A stretch of 34,352 bases of DNA from Nitrospirota bacterium (GTDB taxonomy: Bacteria > Nitrospinota > Nitrospinia > Nitrospinales > VA-1). This document shows positions 28,209-34,352 of the stretch, piece after piece (position 1 is the stretch's first letter; each line of letters starts with the position of its first letter). The stretch lies in assembly GCA_003246675.1 (NCBI GenBank), contig QJZQ01000209.1:1-34352 (forward strand). The letters run 5' to 3'. Position numbers and translations under genes: made by a program. Under the pieces are notes generated by a model. That model ran no database searches, was not told the DNA's origin, and was given only the letters and a program-made list of their open reading frames with translations.

Positions 28209-29612
28209 GTCGCCGGTGAAGAGGGGGATCTGTTCGATGCGGGGCGCCTGGGTATCGATGGGCACGGGGTACGTCCCGTCGAAACAAGCGGAACAGAATT
28301 TTTCCTTATCGTCGCCGAACACGCCCAGCATCTTTTCGATGCTCAGGTAGTGCAGGGAATCGGCCATGAGAAACTGCCGCGCTTCTTCCAGGCTATGGGT
28401 GGAGGCGAGGAGTTCGCCGCGGTTGGGCGTGTCGATGCCGTAAAAGCAGGGGTGCAGAATGGGTGGCGAACTGATGCGGATGTGCACTTCCTTGGCCCCC
28501 GAATCGCGCAGCATCTTGACGATCTTCCGGCTGGTGGTGCCGCGCACGATGGAATCGTCGATGATCGCCAGCCGCTTGCCCTCGATGACGTCGCGGACGG
28601 CGTTGAGCTTCACCTTCACGCCGAAATGGCGGATCTGCGACTGCGGTTCGATGAAGGTGCGGCCGACGTAATGGTTGCGGATGAGCCCCATCTCGAATGG
28701 AATCCCCGATGCTTCGGAATAGCCCATGGCGGAGATGACGCCGGAGTCGGGCACCGGGACGATGAGGTCGACATCGGCGGGAGACTCCTGAGCCATGGCG
28801 CGGCCCATCGCCTTGCGGACGCTGTAGACGTGTTCGTTGAACAGGAAACTGTCGGGCCGGGCGAAATAGATGTGTTCGAAGACGCATTGCCGGGTCGGCG
28901 CTTTCTTGAACGGAAAATACGAGTGCACGCCCTTTTCGTTGATGAGCACCAACTCGCCGGGTTCGATCTCCCGCACGTATTCGCCTTCGATGAGGTCGAG
29001 CACGCAGGATTCGGAGGCGATCACGTAGCCATCGTCGACGCGGCCGAGGCACAGCGGGCGGAACCCGTTCGGGTCTCGCGCGGCCAGAAGCTCGTTCTCG
29101 GTCATCAGCAGCAGGGAATAGGCTCCCTGCACTTCCTGAAGCGCGGCGGCGGCCTGGTTGACGAGGCCTGTTTCGCCCGACTGGGCCATGAGGTGGATGA
29201 TCACCTCGCTGTCGTTGGTCGACTGGAAGAGCGCGCCTTTTTTCACCAGCTCATCGCGGATGGGCAGGGCGTTGACCAGGTTGCCATTGTGGGCAAGGGC
29301 CAGCGAGCCGCCGGAGTAGTTGGTCAGGCAGGGCTGGGCGTTGGCCAGTTCGCTGTCGCCGGCGGTGGAATACCGGTTGTGGCCGATGGCCAGGCCCCCC
29401 TTCAGGCGCTTGAGGCGCTCGGTGTTGAACACGTCGGCCACCAGGCCCATGCCGATTTCCAGGTGCAGCTTGCCCTTGTGGCTCGAAACGATGCCCGAGC
29501 TTTCCTGGCCCCGGTGCTGCAACGCGTAGAGGCCCAGGTAAACCAGGTTGGCGGCTTCGGGGTGGCCGTAAACGCCCACCACCCCGCATTCTTCATGTAG
29601 TTTGTCGAACAT
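28206..29612 (-). CDS. purF: Amidophosphoribosyltransferase
   Basis: A 468-residue enzyme that makes 5-phosphoribosylamine from PRPP and glutamine, the first committed step of purine synthesis. A short propeptide (MFDKLHEE) precedes the catalytic Cys9 of the Ntn-type glutaminase domain ([19 protein letters not shown]). The C-terminal half has the PRPP loop [15 protein letters not shown]. Cysteines in [15 protein letters not shown] and FCSACFDG match the four ligands of the [4Fe-4S] form known from Bacillus subtilis, so the enzyme should be oxygen-sensitive and processed. The start overlaps the end of purL by 20 bp, which suggests translational coupling. It is the last gene of the operon. Confidence 0.97.
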   Translation of the reverse strand: MFDKLHEECGVVGVYGHPEAANLVYLGLYALQHRGQESSGIVSSHKGKLHLEIGMGLVADVFNTERLKRLKGGLAIGHNRYSTAGDSELANAQPCLTNYSGGSLALAHNGNLVNALPIRDELVKKGALFQSTNDSEVIIHLMAQSGETGLVNQAAAALQEVQGAYSLLLMTENELLAARDPNGFRPLCLGRVDDGYVIASESCVLDLIEGEYVREIEPGELVLINEKGVHSYFPFKKAPTRQCVFEHIYFARPDSFLFNEHVYSVRKAMGRAMAQESPADVDLIVPVPDSGVISAMGYSEASGIPFEMGLIRNHYVGRTFIEPQSQIRHFGVKVKLNAVRDVIEGKRLAIIDDSIVRGTTSRKIVKMLRDSGAKEVHIRISSPPILHPCFYGIDTPNRGELLASTHSLEEARQFLMADSLHYLSIEKMLGVFGDDKEKFCSACFDGTYPVPIDTQAPRIEQIPLFTGD

Positions 29613-31842
29613 AATTTCCGAGAGACCCTCGCCAGAGGTTGTGGAGGGTTTTTACATCCTCGTGGATGAATTTTTCGCCGTTGACTGTCACGGCGAGCGC
29701 CTCGCCGCCTATGGCCCCAAGGAACGTGAAGGGCGTCTTGTGCCTGTGGGCCAGGGCCGCGATGGCTTCCCGGGCCTGCCGGGGGTAAGAGATGACAACC
29801 CGGGACTGCGTTTCGCCGAACAGCAGGGCGTCTTTCCTGAGCGGCGAGGACAATTCGACCGCCGCGCCGATCGGGGCTTCCGGCCGGGTGATGCAGGCTT
29901 CCGCCAGCGCCACCGCGAGGCCTCCCTCCGAGCAATCGTGCGCGGAGTGGATATGGCGACCGCGAATGAGGTCCCGGCAGAGCGCCTGAACATTTTTTTC
30001 CCGCTCCAGGTCAAGCGCGGGCGGGCTGCCCTGGGTCAGGCCGTGCATCACTTTGAGGTATTCGCTGCCGCCCAGCTCCTCCAGCGTTTCTCCCAAAAGG
30101 CCGATTTCATCGCCGGAATTCTTGAACCATTGGCTGGTCTGCCAATCGCGATCCTCCAGCAGGCCGACCAGGGCGATGGTGGGGGTCGGGAAAATCGCCT
30201 CGCCTTTGGTTTCATTATAAAGACTGACGTTGCCGCTGACCACCGGAATATCGAAAAACCGGCAGGCGTCGCCGATGCCCCGGATGGCCTGCTCGAACTG
30301 CCACATGATTTCCGGGCGCTCGGGGTTGCCGAAGTTGAGGCAGTTGGTGAGGCCGATGGGCTCGCCGCCGGAGCAGGCGATGTTTCTGGCGCATTCGCTG
30401 ACGGCGATCTGCGCGCCCCGGTAGGGGTCGAGATAGCAGTAGCGGCTGTTGCAGTCCACCGCGAGGGCGAGGGCCTTGTTCGTGTCCTTCACGCGCAGGA
30501 CCGCCGCGTCGGAGCCCGGCAGGATGAGCGTGTTGAGGCGCACCATGTGGTCGTATTGTTCGTACACCCATTCCCGGCTGGCGATGTTGAGGGAGCCGAG
30601 GAGTTTTTTGATGGCCTCGCCGCCGCTTGCCGGTTCGGCGATCGCCGCAAGGTCCAGCTGCGTTCGGCGGTCGAGGTCGGCGGGCCTTTTCGACGGCCGC
30701 TCAAGGCCCAGGCAGCCGTCCACCACGGGCAGGACGGGCAGGTTCACCACTTCGCGGCCCTCGAACAGGATGCGCACGCAGGGCTGTTCGGTGACATGGC
30801 CGATGAAGGCGGCGTCGAGATCCCATTTTCTGAAGATTTCGAGGGCTTCTTCCTCGTACCCCTTCTCGACCACGAACAGCATGCGCTCCTGCGATTCCGA
30901 CAGCATGATCTCGTAGGGCGTCATCCCCGTTTCGCGCAGGGGAACTTTTGACAGGTCCATTTCGATGCCGGTGCCCTCGCGGCCGGCCATTTCGAAGGAC
31001 GAGGAGGTCAGCCCCGCCGCGCCCATGTCCTGCACGCCGATCACCCAGTCCTTTTTCATGATTTCCAGGCAGGCTTCGATGAGGAGCTTTTCGGTGAACG
31101 GGTCGCCCACCTGGACGGTGGGCCGTTTTTCCTCGGTACTGTCGTCAAACTCCGCCGAGGCGAGCAGGCTTGCGCCGTGGATGCCGTCCCGGCCGGTTTT
31201 CGAGCCGACGTAGATCACCGCGTTGCCCACGCCGCCCGCGCGGGCGCGGAACACCCTGTCGGTTTTTACCAGGCCGAGGCAGAAGGCGTTGACGAGGATG
31301 TTGCCGTTGTAACAGGCGTCGAAATACACTTCGCCGCCGACGGTGGGCACCCCGGTGCAGTTGCCGTAGCCGGCGATGCCTTCCACCACGCCATTGAGCA
31401 GAAAGCGGGTTTTCGGGTCCGCCGGGTCGCCAAAGCGCAGCGAGTTGAGAAGAGCGATGGGCCGCGCCCCCATGGTGAACACATCGCGCATGATGCCGCC
31501 CACGCCGGTGGCGGCGCCTTGATGAGGCTCGACGAACGAGGGATGGTTGTGGCTTTCAATCTTGAATACGGCGGCGAGGCCGTCGCCGATGTCCACCACG
31601 CCGGCGTTTTCGCCCGGTCCTTCAATAACGCGGGGGCCTTCGCTGGGCAGGGTCTTCAGGTGCGGCCGGGAGCTCTTGTAACTGCAGTGCTCGCTCCACA
31701 TCACCGAGAAGATGCCGAGTTCGGTGATGTTGGGCGCCCGGCCGAGAAGCTCCTGGATGCGCTGGTATTCCCCCGGTGTCAGGCCGTGGTCGGCGACCAC
31801 CTGGGGGGTGATTTCGGGATCGGCGGATCTGGGCTCGTTCAC
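29593..31842 (-). CDS. purL: Phosphoribosylformylglycinamidine synthase, large subunit
   Basis: A 749-residue protein, the short PurL type that needs PurQ and PurS, unlike the ~1300-residue fused enzyme. It converts FGAR to FGAM with ATP and ammonia. Motifs: [13 protein letters not shown] near the N-terminus, [23 protein letters not shown] (ATP and substrate loop), [18 protein letters not shown], and the second-half [15 protein letters not shown] and [12 protein letters not shown]. The frame is open to 31899, but GTG 31842 is preferred: GGAG is 4 nt upstream, and the GTG overlaps the purQ TGA (GTGA), a common coupling arrangement. Its end overlaps purF. Confidence 0.96.
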   Translation of the reverse strand: MNEPRSADPEITPQVVADHGLTPGEYQRIQELLGRAPNITELGIFSVMWSEHCSYKSSRPHLKTLPSEGPRVIEGPGENAGVVDIGDGLAAVFKIESHNHPSFVEPHQGAATGVGGIMRDVFTMGARPIALLNSLRFGDPADPKTRFLLNGVVEGIAGYGNCTGVPTVGGEVYFDACYNGNILVNAFCLGLVKTDRVFRARAGGVGNAVIYVGSKTGRDGIHGASLLASAEFDDSTEEKRPTVQVGDPFTEKLLIEACLEIMKKDWVIGVQDMGAAGLTSSSFEMAGREGTGIEMDLSKVPLRETGMTPYEIMLSESQERMLFVVEKGYEEEALEIFRKWDLDAAFIGHVTEQPCVRILFEGREVVNLPVLPVVDGCLGLERPSKRPADLDRRTQLDLAAIAEPASGGEAIKKLLGSLNIASREWVYEQYDHMVRLNTLILPGSDAAVLRVKDTNKALALAVDCNSRYCYLDPYRGAQIAVSECARNIACSGGEPIGLTNCLNFGNPERPEIMWQFEQAIRGIGDACRFFDIPVVSGNVSLYNETKGEAIFPTPTIALVGLLEDRDWQTSQWFKNSGDEIGLLGETLEELGGSEYLKVMHGLTQGSPPALDLEREKNVQALCRDLIRGRHIHSAHDCSEGGLAVALAEACITRPEAPIGAAVELSSPLRKDALLFGETQSRVVISYPRQAREAIAALAHRHKTPFTFLGAIGGEALAVTVNGEKFIHEDVKTLHNLWRGSLGNYVRQTT

Positions 31843-32534
31843 GATGCTCCGGAATGAATGAGGGATTGAAAGATCGACTGACCGTCGAGGTTTGGCCACA
31901 GCGGGTCGGCCACGCGTTCGGGGTGCGGCATCATGCCCATGACGTTTTTCCGTTCGTTCGCCACCGCGGCGATGTTCTGTACCGAGCCGTTCGGGTTGGC
32001 GGCCTCGGTGACCCGGCCCTCGGCATCGGCGTAGCGCAACAGGACCTGGCCGTGGTCGGCCATGCGCTTCAGGGTCTCGTCGTCGGCGTAGAAATTCCCC
32101 TGCTGGTGGGCGATGGGGATTTGCAGGACGGCGTTTTTCCCGCAGTGGCGTGTGAACGGCGTGTCCGGGTTTTCGACGACGGTGTGCACGGTTTTGCAGA
32201 TGAATTTCTGTGAGCGGTTGTTGAGCAGCGCGCCGGGCAGAAGCCCCGCTTCGAGCAGGATCTGGAAGCCGTTGCAGATGCCGAGAACGCGTCCGCCCTT
32301 GTTCGCGTAGCGGGTCACCGCTTTCATGACCGGGGAAAGCCGGGCGATGGCGCCGGCACGCAGGTAGTCGCCAAAAGAGAAACCGCCGGGAAGCACCACC
32401 CAGTCGAACCGGTCGAGATCGGCATTGTCCTTATGCCAGATCCACTCCGTGGACAGGCCGAGGACGTGCTTTAGGATGTGGTAGCAGTCGTGGTCGCAAT
32501 TGGACCCGGGGAAAACAACAACACCGCACTTCAT
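31839..32534 (-). CDS. purQ: FGAM synthase glutaminase subunit
   Basis: A 231-residue class I glutamine amidotransferase that feeds ammonia to PurL. The nucleophile is Cys87 in [20 protein letters not shown]; the His/Glu pair of the triad is in [10 protein letters not shown] near the C-terminus. The N-terminus [12 protein letters not shown] and [17 protein letters not shown] are PurQ signatures. It starts 24 bp after the purS stop and its own stop overlaps the purL GTG by 4 bases. Confidence 0.97.
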   Translation of the reverse strand: MKCGVVVFPGSNCDHDCYHILKHVLGLSTEWIWHKDNADLDRFDWVVLPGGFSFGDYLRAGAIARLSPVMKAVTRYANKGGRVLGICNGFQILLEAGLLPGALLNNRSQKFICKTVHTVVENPDTPFTRHCGKNAVLQIPIAHQQGNFYADDETLKRMADHGQVLLRYADAEGRVTEAANPNGSVQNIAAVANERKNVMGMMPHPERVADPLWPNLDGQSIFQSLIHSGAS

Positions 32535-32558
32535 CGCAGGTTACCTGGGGGTTCGGGG

Positions 32559-32807
32559 TCAGTCAGTGGGTTCCAGGGTGTAACGGTAGGACTCGATCAC
32601 CGTATTGGCCAGCAGCTTGTCGCACATTTCGCGGACGCGGCCCTGGGCCTCGGTCTCGGAAATGCCGTCCAGGCGTACTTCCAGGTACTTGCCCAGGGTC
32701 ACTCCGCGGACTTCGTTGAAGCCGAGGTCGTTGAGTGCGTGGTGAACCGCTTTGCCCTGGGGGTCTAAGACGCCGCTTTTGAATGTCACATGGATTTTGG
32801 CCAACAT
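32559..32807 (-). CDS. purS: FGAM synthase small subunit PurS
   Basis: An 82-residue PurS that bridges PurL and PurQ in the FGAM synthase complex. It starts MLAKIHVTFKSGVLDPQGKA, followed by the family core ALNDLGFNEVRGVTLGKYLEVRLDG and the final helix MCDKLLANTVIE. ATG 32807 was chosen; the longer frame from TTG 32816 has no support. There is no Shine-Dalgarno sequence before the ATG, and a promoter -10 ends 9 nt upstream. It is the first gene of the purSQLF operon. Confidence 0.94.
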   Translation of the reverse strand: MLAKIHVTFKSGVLDPQGKAVHHALNDLGFNEVRGVTLGKYLEVRLDGISETEAQGRVREMCDKLLANTVIESYRYTLEPTD

Positions 32808-32845
32808 CGTGAGCAAAGATTAGCACAGAACCGGTTACAAGTCAT
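32808..32845 (-). promoter_or_regulatory. Promoter of the purSQLF operon, nearly leaderless
   Basis: On the minus strand ATGACT (32845-32840), a 17-bp spacer and TAATCT (32822-32817), preceded by TGC (extended -10, TGCTAATCT). The gap to the purS ATG is 9 nt, so the leader would be about 1-3 nt. No purine riboswitch fits in such a leader. Confidence 0.5.
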
Positions 32846-32913
32846 AAGCTTTTGCTGAAAATTTGCATTGGCGGCCGGCCGCGCCTTTGATTCCTGCGGA
32901 TAATTATGATAAA

Positions 32914-32944
32914 CAAAGGCTTGGCCGGTTCCTGCCGGCCTTTG
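32914..32944 (+). other. Hairpin upstream of the aldolase/dehydrogenase gene
   Basis: GGCCGG (32923-32928) and CCGGCC (32935-32940) form a stem around TTCCTG. CAAA (32914-32917) pairs with TTTG (32941-32944) on the outside; CAAAGG with CCTTTG is an alternative pairing. It ends 36 nt before the ATG at 32981. There is no T-run, so it is more likely a leader structure or operator than a terminator. Confidence 0.4.
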
Positions 32945-32980
32945 CAGGTTTCATCGCCCTTTCACTCCGGATGCCCGACC

Positions 32981-34352
32981 ATGCAGAACCGTTACAGCGA
33001 GGCCGACGCTCAGGCCGCCATCGAAAAATACTCCGGCCATTCGGCGGATATCGCGCTGCGCGTCTACACTTCCCGGCTGATCGGCGCCGAGCCCGCCCTC
33101 GTTCTGCATGGCGGCGGCAACACCTCGGTGAAATCCAGCGCGCGCACCCTCACCGGCGAGACCGTCCGCGTGTTGTACGTCAAGGGCAGCGGCTGGGACC
33201 TCGACACCCTGGAACCCGCCGGGCTGCCTGGGGTACGGCTCGACCCTTTGCTCACGCTGCGGACGCTGGACCGGTTGAGCGACGAGGCGATGGTCAACGA
33301 ACAGCGCGTCAACCTGCTCGATGCGTCGGCGCCGAACCCCTCGGTGGAAACGCTGCTGCACGCGTTTTTACCGCACAAGTTTATCGACCATTCCCACGCC
33401 GACGCCATCCTCGCTCTTGCCAACCAGCCCGAGGCCGAGGCCCTCTGCCGTGAGATATACGGCGAAGACGTGGCCCTCGTTCCCTACATCATGCCGGGGT
33501 TTTCCCTCGCCTGCCTGGCCGCCAGGGTTTACGAAGAGAACCCGGCGGTGCGCGGCCTGCTTCTCGTCAATCACGGTCTGTTCACCTTCGGCGACAGCGC
33601 GAAAGAGTCCTACGACCGGCACATCGAAATGGTGACGCGCGCCGAGGAATTCATCGCCCGCGCTCCCGAAAGGCCGCTGACCGCCGCGCCGGTATCGACC
33701 CTGGCCGCGGGGGACCTGTTCGGCCGGGTGGCGCCGCTTTTGCGCGGCCTGTACGGCGAAAAGGGCGGCGCGTCGTGGATCGTCCACTGGCGGGATGACG
33801 CGCGCGCGCGCGAGTTCGCCGGCAGCCGCGAATGCGCCGAGTGGTCGCAGATCGGCACCGCCACGCCGGACCACGTGATCCGCACCAAGCAGAAACCGTT
33901 GCTGCTGAACATCCCGAACCCGGATGACCCGGAGGGCCTCCGGCGACAGATCTCCCAGGCGCTCGACGCCTATAGCGAAAATTACCACGCCTACTTCACC
34001 GCCAGCCAGCAGGCGAGCGGGCAGGAAAAAAAAGAGCTCGACCCGTTGCCGCGCGTGGTTCTGCTCGCGGGGGTGGGGCTGTTGACGGTGGGGAAAACCG
34101 TGAAGGAGGCGCGCATCGCCGCCGATATCTATCAGCATACCGTCGGCATCATTCAGGACGCCTTTCGCATCGGCCGCTACGCGCCTTTAAGTGCTCGCGA
34201 CTTGTTCGACATGGAGTATTGGTCGCTTGAGCAGGCCAAGCTCGGCAAGAAGAAGCCGGGCAAGCTGGAAGGGAAGGTGGTGCTGGTGAGCGGCGCGGCG
34301 TCCGGCATCGGCCGGGCCTCCGCCCGGTTGTTCGGCGCGCACGGCGCGCACC
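32981..34352 (+). CDS. Bifunctional aldolase/short-chain dehydrogenase (3' end missing)
   Basis: An open frame of 457 codons that runs off the right edge. Residues about 15-230 are a class II aldolase domain (LVLHGGGNTSVK, KFIDHSHADAILAL with zinc-type histidines, LLLVNHGLFTFGD). A linker region with a second aldolase-like part follows (RVVLLAGVGLLTVGKTVKEARIAADIY). From about residue 427 the NAD-binding short-chain dehydrogenase begins (GKVVLVSGAASGIGRASARL). This order is that of the RhaEW/YuxG-type fusion, which cleaves rhamnulose-1-phosphate and oxidises L-lactaldehyde; the substrate here is not shown. ATG 32981 is the only sensible start; no strong ribosome binding site is seen. It is divergent from purS. 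Confidence 0.92.
   Translation, partial: MQNRYSEADAQAAIEKYSGHSADIALRVYTSRLIGAEPALVLHGGGNTSVKSSARTLTGETVRVLYVKGSGWDLDTLEPAGLPGVRLDPLLTLRTLDRLSDEAMVNEQRVNLLDASAPNPSVETLLHAFLPHKFIDHSHADAILALANQPEAEALCREIYGEDVALVPYIMPGFSLACLAARVYEENPAVRGLLLVNHGLFTFGDSAKESYDRHIEMVTRAEEFIARAPERPLTAAPVSTLAAGDLFGRVAPLLRGLYGEKGGASWIVHWRDDARAREFAGSRECAEWSQIGTATPDHVIRTKQKPLLLNIPNPDDPEGLRRQISQALDAYSENYHAYFTASQQASGQEKKELDPLPRVVLLAGVGLLTVGKTVKEARIAADIYQHTVGIIQDAFRIGRYAPLSARDLFDMEYWSLEQAKLGKKKPGKLEGKVVLVSGAASGIGRASARLFGAHGAH

Noticed and set aside
28350..30951. Plus-strand frames of 416 and 449 codons opposite purF and purL
   Set aside because: Shadows of two well-conserved genes; no ribosome binding site and no recognisable motif.
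32871..32882. GCGGCCGGCCGC, a 12-bp palindrome
   Set aside because: A GC-only palindrome is expected by chance at this base composition, and it lies outside the promoter boxes.

Overview
The window is GC-rich bacterial chromosome, densely coded on both strands. It carries 20 genes that I regard as real; the first and the last are cut by the window edges. A diaminopimelate-type murein recycling ligase (Mpl), a penicillin-binding protein 4-type DD-peptidase with a signal peptide and a BamE/SmpA-like lipoprotein point to a Gram-negative cell. The gene mix and the acidic-linker response regulator suggest a Desulfobacterota- or Nitrospinota-like lineage. That placement is an inference with low confidence, because no rRNA or clade-specific marker lies in the window. 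I see no tRNA, rRNA, CRISPR array, insertion sequence, prophage gene or plasmid origin.

Layout. 1-1.1 kb: the 3' end of an unidentified gene, then a Nif3-family metal protein on the minus strand. 1.1-7.2 kb: a plus-strand run of two Dpp/Opp-type ABC permeases, an ABC-F ATPase and a DUF255 thioredoxin-like protein. 7.2-9.2 kb, minus: a secreted or membrane protein that looks like a decayed PHP phosphoesterase with a Pro-rich stretch and an SH3-like end. 9.5-16.8 kb, plus: a receiver-domain protein with 84-bp in-frame repeats, valyl-tRNA synthetase, an oligoendopeptidase F and a basic protein with a possible helix-turn-helix. 16.8-18.4 kb, minus: a PBP4-type DD-peptidase. 18.6-28.0 kb, plus: a PfkB/adenosine-type kinase, a small BamE-like lipoprotein, a HAD phosphatase that seems to start at CTG, Mpl, a radical-SAM-fold protein that has lost its cluster motif, an intact radical SAM/SPASM protein, a peroxiredoxin-like thiol protein and a UPF0182 membrane protein. 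28.2-32.8 kb, minus: the purine operon purS-purQ-purL-purF. 33-34.35 kb, plus: the first 457 codons of an aldolase/short-chain dehydrogenase fusion.

How the genes fit together. PurS, PurQ and the short PurL together form FGAM synthase, and PurF makes the first committed step of the same pathway, so that operon is functionally coherent. Mpl and the DD-peptidase both act on murein. Most of the remainder is housekeeping genes in short transcription units.

The observations most worth checking are these. Four unrelated genes (nif3-like, mpl, the radical SAM gene, purS) have no Shine-Dalgarno sequence and a promoter -10 element that ends only 6 to 10 nt before the ATG, which suggests leaderless mRNAs. 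The HAD phosphatase has a strong ribosome binding site in front of a CTG codon and no standard start that would keep its catalytic motif. A degenerate radical-SAM-fold protein sits directly upstream of a true radical SAM enzyme. Two unlinked genes share a 17-nt AT-rich leader that contains their ribosome binding site.
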